From positions 106,195 through 170,194 of the forward strand of contig NZ_MEDO01000002.1 of the NCBI RefSeq assembly GCF_001724815.1: a stretch of DNA of 64,000 nt, read 5' to 3'. The DNA is from Arenimonas sp. SCN 70-307. Lineage in GTDB: Bacteria > Pseudomonadota > Gammaproteobacteria > Xanthomonadales > Xanthomonadaceae. Shown piece by piece: positions 26,608-34,483 of this stretch. Below the pieces are notes generated by a model. It had not been told where the DNA came from, did not search any database, and worked only from the letters and a program-made list of their open reading frames with translations. Numbering within the stretch: the first letter of the stretch is position 1; every line of letters begins with the position of its first letter. The translations under genes were made by a program, and so were the position numbers.

Positions 26608-26653
26608 CTGGCTGCGTCGTGCCGGGCTCGTTCCGGGCAGCGGGCCGCCGCAT

Positions 26654-26745
26654 GAGAAGTCCCCAGTCCGGACACGGCGCAAGTACGTCCATGTAGCCTC
26701 GTCGTCGACATCCATGTCTCCGACGGTCCGGCCTGGGGACTTCTC
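26654..26745. repeat. Inner inverted repeat 1 of the nested element
   Basis: Twenty-base arms at 26654-26673 and 26726-26745 match with one mismatch (core GAGAAGTCCCCAG and its complement) around a 52-base loop. The loop contains ACGTCCATGT at 26685-26694, the exact reverse complement of ACATGGACGT found twice in the second inner repeat. Confidence 0.8.
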
Positions 26746-26827
26746 ACGCGACGACCCGCGCGTGGAATCCGGGCCGGGGTGGCAAACCTGCAATCGATCC
26801 TCCGGCCCAGATCCTCCGCGGTCCGTC

Positions 26828-26925
26828 GTACGCGCAGCGCTTTGCCGGGGTTTCGAAAACATGGACGTTTTCGAAAAGCCTACATGGACGTATTCACGGC
26901 GTCCCCGGCAAAGCGCTGCGCGTAC
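26828..26925. repeat. Inner inverted repeat 2 of the nested element
   Basis: Perfect 23-base arms (26828-26850 and 26903-26925, core CGCAGCGCTTTGCCGGGG) enclose a 52-base loop. The loop carries two direct copies of ACATGGACGT (26859-26868 and 26882-26891) and a TTTTCGAAAA palindrome at about 26868-26877. Confidence 0.85.
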
Positions 26926-27009
26926 GGCGGGCCTTCGCCAGGAACGAGCCCGGCGCGAACAAACCCCAGAGCGAAAAGATTCGCGCCTGAAGGCGCTCCT
27001 ACGGGGGCG

Positions 27010-27531
27010 TCAGGGGAAGAGGTGGAGGGAGAGCAGGGCGAGGGCGATGCCGATGAGGGTGGCGGCGAGGACGTCGCTGGGGTAGTGCAGGCCCAGGACC
27101 ACGCGCGAGACGGCGACCGAGGCGGTGAAGGGCAGCAGCAGCGGCGCCAGCGCCGGGTACCAGGCCAGGGCGACCACGGTGAAGGCCACCGCGTGCAGCG
27201 TGTGGCCCGAGGGAAAGGAGAATTCGTCGAGCGGCGCGATCAGGGGGCGGATCCGGCCGTCGGCGGCGAAGGGACGCGGGCGGCGGGTCCAGCGCTTGAG
27301 CTTGCGGTAGAGCAACAGGGCCACCAGGCCGGTCGCGGCCAGGTGCGCCGACGCGCCCAGGCCGCGCCAGCCGTCGAACAGCACCAGCGCCGCCATCAGC
27401 GCATACCAGAAGGCACCGTCGCCCAGGCGGCTGACGAAGCGGAACCAGGCGCGCACCGCGCCACGCGCGCCCCAGCGGTTGGCGGCCAGGCACCAGCCGT
27501 GCTCGCGCTCGGCCAGGCGCCGGCCGTTCAC
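27010..27531 (-). CDS. PAP2-superfamily membrane phosphatase
   Basis: This 173-residue integral membrane protein has the three phosphatase motifs of the PAP2 family: KRWTRRPRP (motif 1, about 84-92), FPSGH (motif 2, about 115-119), and SRVVLGLHYPSDV (motif 3, with catalytic His). About five hydrophobic helices surround them. Substrates of the family are phosphatidate, undecaprenyl diphosphate or phosphatidylglycerophosphate. It starts at a GTG whose bases overlap the glycosyltransferase stop codon (GTGA), so it is translationally coupled to a lipid-type glycosyltransferase; this favours a lipid substrate. The long in-frame extension upstream is antisense-like Arg/Gly sequence and is not used. 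Confidence 0.85.
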   Translation of the reverse strand: MNGRRLAEREHGWCLAANRWGARGAVRAWFRFVSRLGDGAFWYALMAALVLFDGWRGLGASAHLAATGLVALLLYRKLKRWTRRPRPFAADGRIRPLIAPLDEFSFPSGHTLHAVAFTVVALAWYPALAPLLLPFTASVAVSRVVLGLHYPSDVLAATLIGIALALLSLHLFP

Positions 27532-28673
27532 GCGGCCTCCGCCCGGCGGCCGAGGCCGGCCAGCAGTGCCGCGAAGTCCGCGGCCACCTGTTCCGGATGC
27601 AGGTCCTGCACGGCCAGCCGCGCCGCCGCGCCCTGGTGGCGCAGGCCGTCGCCCGGGGCGGTGGCCACCAGCGCCTGCACGAAGCCGGCCTCGTCGCCGA
27701 AGTCCACGGCCGCGCCGTGCAGGCCGTGGCACAGGTGCTCGCGCGCCGCCCCGTAGTCGAAGGCCACCGTGGCCAGGCCGCTGGCCATGGCCTCGAGGGT
27801 CACGTTGCCGAAGGTTTCCGACAGGCTGGGGAAGCAGAACAGGTCGGCGCTGGCGAAGTGCCGCGCCAGCTCGTCGCCGCGCCGGATGCCGGCGAAGAGG
27901 AAGTCCGGATTGTCGGCCTGCAGCTGCGCGCGCGCCGGGCCGTCGCCGACCCAGACGAAGCGCGCATCGGGACGGTGCTTCTGCAGCTCGCGATAGGCGC
28001 GCACCGCCAGCGGCAGGTTCTTTTCGGGCGCGATGCGGCCCACGTGCACCAGCACCGGGGCGCCGTCCGTGGCCCCCCAGCTTGCGCGCAGCGCGTCGTC
28101 GCGCCAGTCGGGGTGGAAGGCGCGCGTGTCCACCGCGCGGCCCAGCCGCACCGGGCGCTGGAAGCCCTGCTGGGCCAGCTGCTCCTGCAGTTCGCGGGTG
28201 GGCACGAGGGTGGCGTCGGCGCGGTTGTGGAAGCGGCGCAGCCAGGCGAACACCCAGGGGCTGAGGAAGCCGGCCCCGTAGCGGCCCACGTAATCGTCGA
28301 AACGGGTGTGGAAGCCGGTGGCCACCGGGATGCCCAGCTGCCGGCAGGTGCGCAGCGCCGACCAGCCCAGCGGGCCTTCGGTGGCGATGTAGACGGCGTC
28401 CGGGCGCTGCGCCTTCCAGCGTGCCGCCAGTCGCCGGCCGGCGGGCAGGCCGAAGCGCAGGCCGGGGTAGCGGGGGATGGGGGCGCCTTCGACCAGCATC
28501 AGGCCCGGCTCGGGGCGCGGGCCATCGTGCTCGCGTTCGGGCCGCACCAGGCCGACCTCGTGGCCCAGCCGGCGCAGGCCCTGTTCGAGCGACTGCACGG
28601 TGAGTGCGACGCCGTTGACGTCCGGCGGATAGGTCTCGGTGACCAGTTCGATGTGCAGGGGCGTCGTGTCCAT
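27528..28673 (-). CDS. GT4-type (GT-B) glycosyltransferase
   Basis: The 381-residue enzyme has an N-terminal acceptor domain beginning IELVTETYPPDVNGVALTVQSLEQGLRRLGHEV and a C-terminal nucleotide-sugar domain. The latter contains LVHVGRIAPEKNLPLAVRA (about 210) and the retaining-enzyme motif ETFGNVTLEAMASGLATVAF (E-x7-E, about 300). The GLHYP-less start TETYPPDVNG is typical of glycolipid-forming GT4 enzymes of the MgtA/SqdX/PimB type, including diacylglycerol glycosyltransferases induced by phosphate starvation. It lies 67 bp downstream of ppx on the same strand and overlaps the PAP2 gene. Both positions suggest a link of the pair to membrane lipid and perhaps to the Pho response (inference). 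Confidence 0.85.
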   Translation of the reverse strand: MDTTPLHIELVTETYPPDVNGVALTVQSLEQGLRRLGHEVGLVRPEREHDGPRPEPGLMLVEGAPIPRYPGLRFGLPAGRRLAARWKAQRPDAVYIATEGPLGWSALRTCRQLGIPVATGFHTRFDDYVGRYGAGFLSPWVFAWLRRFHNRADATLVPTRELQEQLAQQGFQRPVRLGRAVDTRAFHPDWRDDALRASWGATDGAPVLVHVGRIAPEKNLPLAVRAYRELQKHRPDARFVWVGDGPARAQLQADNPDFLFAGIRRGDELARHFASADLFCFPSLSETFGNVTLEAMASGLATVAFDYGAAREHLCHGLHGAAVDFGDEAGFVQALVATAPGDGLRHQGAAARLAVQDLHPEQVAADFAALLAGLGRRAEAA

Positions 28674-28740
28674 GGCCGCCAGCCTGCCGCCGGCGTGTGC
28701 CAGCGCGGTGACCGGCGCATGACGCCGGCGTTACCGCGGC

Positions 28741-30261
28741 TCAGATCGCCCGGATTTCCAGGCGCCGGCCGAAGCCGGCCAGGATCTCGCGCTCGCCCTC
28801 GAGGTCCAGGCGCGTGAGCGGGTGGCTTTCAAGCCAGCGTTTGGGCAGGCGCAGCAGCAGCTCGTCGCCGTCCACGTCGAGCTCGACCACCGGCAACGGG
28901 TCGCGGTCGTGGCTGCGGTGCATCAGCACCGCCAGGCGCAGCAGCAGGGCGCAGCGCTGCACGCTGGCCACCAGGCGGTCGGGCAGCTTGTCGAAGCTCG
29001 AGGCCGCCAGCGTGCGGCGCTGGTTGCGCAGCAGCGCCGCCAGGATCTGCTGCTCGGTGCGCGAGAAGCCGGCGATGTCGGAGTGCTCGACCAGGTAGGC
29101 GCCGTGCTGGTGGTACTGGCTGTGGGCGATGGCCAGGCCGATCTCGTGGATGCGCGCCGTCCAGGCCAGCTGGCGGCGGTTGTCGGCGTCCAGGCCCCAG
29201 GCCAGCTCCGCCTGGTCGAACAGGCTGAGCGCGGTTTCCTCGACGCGCGCGGCCTGGTCGAGGTCGACGCCGTAGCGGGCCTGCAGGGCGCGGATGGATT
29301 CGGCGCGCGGGTCTTCCTGCGAGCCGCGGCCGATCAGGTCGTAGAGCACGCCCTCGCGCATGGCGTGGTCGCTGACGTACATGCGTTCGATGCCCAGCGC
29401 GCCGAAGGCCGCGTCGAGCACCAGCAGGCCGCCGGCGAAAATGGGGCGGCGCTCGGCCGACAGGCCCGGCAGCTTGACCTCGTCGATCGTGTCGAACTCG
29501 AGCAGCTTTTCGCGGATGGCCGCCAGGCTCACGTCGGTGACCGAGACCTTGGTGAGCTTCATCTTCACCGAGACGTCGCAAATGGCCTTGATGGTGCCCG
29601 ACGAACCCATGGCCTCGTGCCAGCCGCGCCGGCGGTAGGCCTCGGCGAATTGCTGGAACTCGGCCTCGAGCTCGGTGCGCGCTTCCTTCCAGCGCTTGCG
29701 GCTGATGCGGCCGTCGGAAAAGAAACGGCGGGTGGTGGCGATGCAGCCCATCTGCAGGCTCTCGCGCTCGAGCGCCTGGAAGCCCTCGCCGATGATGGTC
29801 TCGGTCGAGCCGCCGCCGATGTCCATCACCAGCCGGCGCTTGCCGGGGTCGGGCGGGTTGCCGTGGGCCACGCCGAGGTAGATCAGTCGCGCTTCCTCGC
29901 GGCCGGCGACCACCTCGATGCCGTGGCCCAGCGCGGTTTCGGCCGGCATCAGGAAGGCCTGCGGGTTGGCCAGCTGGCGCACGGTGTTGGTGGCGATGGC
30001 GCGCACGCGCGCCGGCGGCAGGGTGCGGATGCGCTGGCCGAAGCGGGCCAGGCAGTCGAGCGCGCGCGGCATCACCGCCGGGTCGAGGCCGCCGCGGCCG
30101 TCGAGGCCCTCGGCCAGGCGAACCGATTCCTTGATGCGGTCGACGATGCGCAGCTGCCCGAGCACGTAGCGCGCCACCACCATGTGGAAGCTGTTCGAGC
30201 CCAGGTCCACCGCGGCCAGCAGGTCGCCGTCCTCCAGCGGTGGGGTGTCTTGGGTCGGCAT
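28741..30261 (-). CDS. ppx: Exopolyphosphatase (Ppx/GppA family)
   Basis: Ppx removes terminal phosphate from polyphosphate; the homologous GppA also hydrolyses pppGpp. The 506-residue length fits the long Ppx form. The sugar-kinase-like phosphate loops are visible: AVDLGSNSFHMVVAR (about 17-31) and the second loop VMDIGGGSTETIIG (about 144). The C-terminal HD-like helical domain contains AWTARIHEIGLAIAHSQYHQHGAYLVEHSD. The ATG lies two bases after the ppk stop codon. Tight coupling to ppk favours exopolyphosphatase over a dedicated pppGpp phosphatase. Confidence 0.95.
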   Translation of the reverse strand: MPTQDTPPLEDGDLLAAVDLGSNSFHMVVARYVLGQLRIVDRIKESVRLAEGLDGRGGLDPAVMPRALDCLARFGQRIRTLPPARVRAIATNTVRQLANPQAFLMPAETALGHGIEVVAGREEARLIYLGVAHGNPPDPGKRRLVMDIGGGSTETIIGEGFQALERESLQMGCIATTRRFFSDGRISRKRWKEARTELEAEFQQFAEAYRRRGWHEAMGSSGTIKAICDVSVKMKLTKVSVTDVSLAAIREKLLEFDTIDEVKLPGLSAERRPIFAGGLLVLDAAFGALGIERMYVSDHAMREGVLYDLIGRGSQEDPRAESIRALQARYGVDLDQAARVEETALSLFDQAELAWGLDADNRRQLAWTARIHEIGLAIAHSQYHQHGAYLVEHSDIAGFSRTEQQILAALLRNQRRTLAASSFDKLPDRLVASVQRCALLLRLAVLMHRSHDRDPLPVVELDVDGDELLLRLPKRWLESHPLTRLDLEGEREILAGFGRRLEIRAI

Positions 30262-30263
30262 CG

Positions 30264-32342
30264 TCAGTCGCAGAGTTTGGCCAGCAGCGCGCCCTGCGCA
30301 GAATAGGGCATCTCGCCCTCGGCCGGCGAGACCCGCGTGTAGCTGCCGTCCTCGTGCAGCGTCCAGGCCTGCAGGTTGTCGCTGAGGTAGTTGCCCAGCT
30401 CCTCGTCGAAGACGCGCTCGGCCAGTTTCTCGTCGATGATGGGGAAGCAGGTTTCGACGCGGCGCAGCAGGTTGCGCTCCATCCAGTCGGCGCTCGAGCA
30501 GAACAGCTCGGGCTTGCCGCCGTTGCGGAACCAGTACACGCGGCTGTGCTCGAGGAACCGGCCGACCACCGAGCGCACGGAGATGTTGTCCGACACGCCG
30601 GGCACGCCCGGGCGCAGGCAGCAGGCGCCGCGCACGATCAGCTCGATGCGCACGCCGGCCTGGGAGGCCTCGTAGAGCGCGCGGATGACGGTGGGCTCGT
30701 TGAGCGCGTTCATCTTGGCGATGATGTGGCCCTTCTTTCCGGCCCGGGCGTTCTTCGCCTCGCGCTCGATGCGGCGCAGGATGCCCTGGTGCAGGGTGAA
30801 GGGCGACTGCATCAGCTTGCGCAGCTTGATCGCCGGCGCCAGGCCCGAGAGCTGCTGGAACACGTCGTGCACGTCGGCGGTGATGTCCGGGTCGGCGGTC
30901 ATCAGGCCGATGTCGGTGTAGGCGCGCGCCGTGCCGGCGTGGTAGTTGCCGGTGCCCAGGTGCACGTAGCGCTGCAGCTTCTTGCCCTCGCGGCGCACGA
31001 TCAACATCATCTTGGCGTGGGTCTTGTAGCCCACCACGCCGTACATCACCTGCACGCCGGCCTCCTGCAGCTGGTCGGCGAGGCGGATGTTGGCCTCCTC
31101 GTCGAAGCGTGCGCGCAGCTCGACGCACACCGTCACGTCCTTGCCGTTGCGGGCCGCGGCGATCAGGTGCTCGATGATCTTGCTGTCCTTGCCGGTGCGG
31201 TAGAGCGTCTGCTTTATCGCCAGCACGTCCGGGTCGTGCGCGGCGTGCGCGAGCAGGTCGAGCACCGACTGGAAGCTCTGGTAGGGGTGGTGCAGCAGCA
31301 CGTCGCGCTGGCGAAGCGTGTCGAACGGCGCCTCGGCGTCGATCGCCACCGGCCCGGGCTTGAACGCCGGGAACTTCAGGTCCGGTCGGTCGACCAGGTC
31401 GTAGACCTGGGTGACGCGGTTGAGGTTGACCGGGCCGTTGATGCGGTAGACCGCGTTCTCGGTGAGGCCGAAGTTCTGCAGCAGCGTGCGCACGATCGGC
31501 TTGGGGCAGTGCTCGGCGATCTCCAGCCGCACCGCCGGCCGGAAGCCGCGGCTGGCCAGTTCGTCCTTGAGCGCGCTGGCCAGGTTCTCCACTTCCTCCT
31601 CGTCCACGAACAGCTCGGAGTTGCGGGTGACGCGGAACTGGTAGGCGCCCTTGACCTTCATGCCGGTGAACAGGTCGTCCACGAAGGCGGTGAGCACGGC
31701 CGAGAGCAGCACGAAGTCGTGCTTGCCGCCGGAAACCTCGGGCGGCAGGTGGATGATGCGCGGCAGCGAGCGCGGCGCGCGCACGATGGCCATGCCGCCC
31801 TTGCGGCCGAACGCATCCTTGCCCTCGAGCACCACCACCACGTTGAGCGACTTGTTGAGGATGCGCGGGAACGGGTGCACCGGGTCCAGGCCCAGCGGCG
31901 ACAGCACCGGCAGCAGCTCGTCGCGGAAATACTTGTGCAGCCAGCGCTTCTGGCGCGCGTTCCAGGTCGAGTGGGCCAGGATGCGGATGCCGGCGGCGTT
32001 GAGCTCCGGGCGCAGCGTGTCGTTCCAGTACTGGTACTGCTGGCTGACCAGCTCGGCGGCCTTGTCGTGGATCAGCTCCAGCGCCCGCGCCGGCGGGATG
32101 CCGTCGGGCGGCAGCGGGCCGCCGAACTGCAGCGCGGTTCGCACGGTGGCGGCGCGGATCTCGAAGAACTCGTCGAGGTTGGTGCAGCTGATGCACAGGT
32201 AGCGCAGCCGCTCGAGCAGGGGCACCGACGGGTCCCTGGCCTGGGCCAGGACCCGGAAGTTGAATTCCAGCTGGGAGAGCTCGCGGTTGAGGTACAGCGC
32301 CGGTGCGTGCAGGTCCGGGCTGCCGGGGTTTTCGGCGTCCAT
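30264..32342 (-). CDS. ppk: Polyphosphate kinase 1
   Basis: Ppk1 makes polyphosphate reversibly from ATP at the inner membrane. The 692-residue protein has LNRELSQLEFNFRVLAQ at the start of the N domain, a head domain, and C1/C2 catalytic domains. The latter contain KQTLYRTGKDSKI, the autophosphorylated His in the HLGTGNYHAGTARAYTDIG region, and HIIAKMNALNEPTVIRALYEAS. The stop is two bases before ppx and the start four bases after the phoR stop, so phoR, ppk and ppx form one translationally compact unit. This links polyphosphate synthesis to phosphate sensing. Confidence 0.97.
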   Translation of the reverse strand: MDAENPGSPDLHAPALYLNRELSQLEFNFRVLAQARDPSVPLLERLRYLCISCTNLDEFFEIRAATVRTALQFGGPLPPDGIPPARALELIHDKAAELVSQQYQYWNDTLRPELNAAGIRILAHSTWNARQKRWLHKYFRDELLPVLSPLGLDPVHPFPRILNKSLNVVVVLEGKDAFGRKGGMAIVRAPRSLPRIIHLPPEVSGGKHDFVLLSAVLTAFVDDLFTGMKVKGAYQFRVTRNSELFVDEEEVENLASALKDELASRGFRPAVRLEIAEHCPKPIVRTLLQNFGLTENAVYRINGPVNLNRVTQVYDLVDRPDLKFPAFKPGPVAIDAEAPFDTLRQRDVLLHHPYQSFQSVLDLLAHAAHDPDVLAIKQTLYRTGKDSKIIEHLIAAARNGKDVTVCVELRARFDEEANIRLADQLQEAGVQVMYGVVGYKTHAKMMLIVRREGKKLQRYVHLGTGNYHAGTARAYTDIGLMTADPDITADVHDVFQQLSGLAPAIKLRKLMQSPFTLHQGILRRIEREAKNARAGKKGHIIAKMNALNEPTVIRALYEASQAGVRIELIVRGACCLRPGVPGVSDNISVRSVVGRFLEHSRVYWFRNGGKPELFCSSADWMERNLLRRVETCFPIIDEKLAERVFDEELGNYLSDNLQAWTLHEDGSYTRVSPAEGEMPYSAQGALLAKLCD

Positions 32343-32346
32343 GCGC

Positions 32347-33690
32347 TTAGCTTACGTCTTCCGGGTGCTCTCCGGCGGGGCCGCGCATGCGCACGCGGGC
32401 CGGGCCGAACACGCAGGCGAAGGTGCTGCCCCGGCCGACCTCGCTTTCCACGTCCAGCCGCGCCTGGTGCAGGCTCAGCACGTGCTTGACGATCGACAGG
32501 CCCAGGCCGGTGCCGCCGGACTCGCGCGAGCGGCTGGTCGAGACCCGGTAGAAACGCTCGGTGATGCGCGGCAGGTGCTGCTCGGGGATGCCGTAGCCGG
32601 TGTCCTGCACGGCCAGCCGCACCCCGCCGCCGGCCACCTTCTCGAAGCGCACCGTCACCCGGCCGCCGGTGGGGGTGTAGCGGATGGCGTTGCTGACCAG
32701 GTTGGAGAAGGCGCTGTGCAGTTCCTTGACCGAGCCGGTCAGGTCGCAGCCGGCCTCGTCGACGACCCGGATCTCGTGCCGGCCCTGGCTCAGGGCCTCG
32801 GCCTCCCGGCGCAGGGTGACCAGCATCGGCGCCATGGCCAGCGGTTCCTCGGGCAGGTGCTCCTGGGCCTCGAGCCGCGAGAGGGTCAGCAGGTCCTCGA
32901 CCAGCTGGGTCATGCGCTGGGACTGCCGGCGCATTTCCTCGACCATCACGGCCAGGTCGGGGTGTTCTTCCGGCTCGATCATGTCCAGGTAGCCGTGCAC
33001 CACCGTCAGCGGCGTGCGCAGTTCGTGCGAGACGTTGGCCACGAAGTCGCGGCGCACCTGCTCGAGGCGCATGAGCTTGGTCACGTCGCGCACCACCACC
33101 ATCCACTCGCGGGCCGAGTAGGGGATCAGGCGCAGGCTGATGCGCACCATCGGGTCGGCCGGGCTGGGCAGGTCGGTCAGCGGCTCGTCGGTCTGTCCGC
33201 TGGCCAGCCAGTCGCGCACCCGCGGCTGGCCCATGAAGAAGTCGGCCAGCGGCTCGCCCAGCGACTGCGGGTAGCGCAGGCCCAGCAGGTGCCGGGCGGT
33301 CTTGTTGAACCACACCAGCCGCCCGTCGCGGCGGTTGATGACCAGGGCGGCGTCGGGCATGGCCGAGGCGGCCTGGCGGTAGGCGCGCAGCAGGCGCACC
33401 AGGCGCCGGCTGCGGCGGCGGTTTTCGGTCTGGCGGCGGTGGATCAGGGTTTCGAGCGCGGCCCACAGGCCCTGGCCGTCCACGGTCTGCAGCTGCTTGC
33501 GCCAGTCCAGGAAGCGCAGCACCCGGTACAGGCGCCAGTAGGCACGGGCGGCCAGCACCACGGTGGCGATGCCCAGCGCCCACCAGGGTTCACCCAGCGC
33601 CAGGCCGATGCCCAGCGCGAACAGGTAGAACAGCAGCAGCCGGATGAGGGACTGGCGCCAGGCCAGCCGCAGCAGCATCGATACGCTCAT
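32347..33690 (-). CDS. phoR: Phosphate-regulon sensor histidine kinase
   Basis: PhoR phosphorylates PhoB when phosphate is scarce. The 447-residue protein has two N-terminal membrane helices (about 14-33 and 37-55) with almost no periplasmic loop, as expected for PhoR, which senses through the Pst transporter and PhoU. A PAS domain follows (about 105-205, AALVINRRDGRLVWFNKTARHLLG). Then come the dimerisation domain with H-box FVANVSHELRTPLTVVHGYL and the ATPase motifs N box (NLVSNAIRYTP) and G boxes (DTGYGIPE, GGTGLGLSIVKHVL). It sits 16 bp downstream of phoB. Confidence 0.96.
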   Translation of the reverse strand: MSVSMLLRLAWRQSLIRLLLFYLFALGIGLALGEPWWALGIATVVLAARAYWRLYRVLRFLDWRKQLQTVDGQGLWAALETLIHRRQTENRRRSRRLVRLLRAYRQAASAMPDAALVINRRDGRLVWFNKTARHLLGLRYPQSLGEPLADFFMGQPRVRDWLASGQTDEPLTDLPSPADPMVRISLRLIPYSAREWMVVVRDVTKLMRLEQVRRDFVANVSHELRTPLTVVHGYLDMIEPEEHPDLAVMVEEMRRQSQRMTQLVEDLLTLSRLEAQEHLPEEPLAMAPMLVTLRREAEALSQGRHEIRVVDEAGCDLTGSVKELHSAFSNLVSNAIRYTPTGGRVTVRFEKVAGGGVRLAVQDTGYGIPEQHLPRITERFYRVSTSRSRESGGTGLGLSIVKHVLSLHQARLDVESEVGRGSTFACVFGPARVRMRGPAGEHPEDVS

Positions 33691-33706
33691 CCGGCCCCCG
33701 GGCGCC

Positions 33707-34399
33707 TCAGCCGACCGAGGCCGAGAACCGGTAGCCGGCGCCGCGCACCGTCTGCACCATGCCGTCGAGCGAGAACGGCTCGAGCGCCTTGCGCAGGCGG
33801 CGGATGTGCACGTCCACCGTGCGCTCCTCGACGTAAACGTTGCCGCCCCAGACGTGGTCGAGCAGCTGGGTGCGGGTGTAGACGCGGTCGGCGTGGGTCA
33901 TGAAGAAATGCAGCAGCCGGTACTCGGTGGGGCCCAGGTGCAGGGGCTGCTCGTTGGCGTGCACGCGGTGGGCGCCGCCGTCGATGCGCAGGGCGCCGAC
34001 CGCCACCGAGCCATCGTCCTCGTCGTCGCGGGCCCGGCGCATCACCGCGCGGATGCGCGCCAGCAGCTCGCGGGCGGAGAAGGGCTTGACCACGTAGTCG
34101 TCCACGCCCGACTCCAGGCCCGAGACCCGGTCGTTCTCCTCGCCGCGGGCGGTGAGCATGATGATCGGCACGTCGCGGGTGAGCTCGTCCTTGCGCCAGC
34201 GCCGGGCCAGCTCCAGGCCGCTCGAGCCGGGCAGCATCCAGTCGAGGAGGATCAGGTCGGGCACCTTTTCGGTGATGGCCACCTGTGCCTCGCGCGAGTC
34301 GCCGGCGTGCACCGGCTCGTAGTCGGCCTTGCGCAGGGCGTAGGCCACCATCTCCCGGATGGCGGGTTCGTCGTCGACGATGAGGATGCGTTTTTGCAC
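33707..34399 (-). CDS. phoB: Phosphate-regulon response regulator
   Basis: PhoB binds Pho boxes and activates phosphate-starvation genes. The 230-residue protein has a receiver domain with phospho-acceptor Asp53 (LILLDWMLPG), acidic Asp9/Asp10 and Lys in VVKPFSARELLARI. The OmpR-type winged helix begins at about residue 130 and ends with DVHIRRLRKAL and VRGAGYRFS. The start is GTG (VQKRILIVDDEP), the usual start of the family. A Pho box lies 47-68 bp upstream, so the gene autoregulates. Co-directional phoR, ppk and ppx follow. Confidence 0.97.
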   Translation of the reverse strand: MQKRILIVDDEPAIREMVAYALRKADYEPVHAGDSREAQVAITEKVPDLILLDWMLPGSSGLELARRWRKDELTRDVPIIMLTARGEENDRVSGLESGVDDYVVKPFSARELLARIRAVMRRARDDEDDGSVAVGALRIDGGAHRVHANEQPLHLGPTEYRLLHFFMTHADRVYTRTQLLDHVWGGNVYVEERTVDVHIRRLRKALEPFSLDGMVQTVRGAGYRFSASVG

Positions 34400-34433
34400 T
34401 GGCGTACCGTGTCATCCGGTGGGGTCGCGTGCA

Positions 34434-34467
34434 AGTAGATAAAACTTTTGTGACCGGCCCGTGACAG
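34434..34467 (-). promoter_or_regulatory. Pho box and -10 element of the phoB-phoR-ppk-ppx operon
   Basis: On the minus strand, CTGTCACGGGC and CGGTCACAAAA form two consecutive 11-bp repeats (34467-34446) that match the PhoB consensus, CTGTCAT spaced by 11. The -10-like TCTACT (34439-34434) begins exactly ten bases after the second CGGTCAC, the spacing seen in class I Pho promoters where the Pho box replaces the -35. The gap upstream of phoB contains no other promoter candidate. Confidence 0.8.
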
Positions 34468-34483
34468 GGCGGCCGGGCGCGCC

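Larger units (their letters stand above)
26543..27002. repeat. 460-bp nested inverted-repeat element bounded by REP-like units
   Basis: This gene-free stretch has perfect 30-bp terminal inverted repeats (26543-26572 and 26973-27002). Each starts with a REP-like unit: GTAG, then GAGCGCC-TTCA-GGCGC. The outer arms continue imperfectly inward: CTCTGGGG at 26572-26579 pairs with 26964-26971, and GCCGGGCTCGTTCC at 26621-26634 pairs with 26941-26954. Two further inverted repeats sit inside, at 26654-26745 and 26828-26925. No protein gene is convincing in either strand. It looks like a composite palindromic mobile or extragenic element; its copy number cannot be seen here. Confidence 0.85.

Noticed and set aside
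26518..26862. A 114-codon minus-strand frame in the gene-free region
   Set aside because: It lies almost entirely within the inverted repeats, and a similar-looking peptide is encoded on the other arm; it reflects repeat symmetry and not a gene.
26543..27002. CRISPR array
   Set aside because: The repeats are few, inverted and of unequal length, with no regular spacers; no cas gene is present in the window.
26779..27756. A 325-codon plus-strand frame starting in the same repeat
   Set aside because: It begins inside the palindrome and continues antisense to the PAP2 and glycosyltransferase genes.
28741..32196. One 1151-codon minus-strand frame that seems to fuse ppx to another protein
   Set aside because: The ppx part begins at the ATG at 30261; everything before it is ppk read in the wrong frame.
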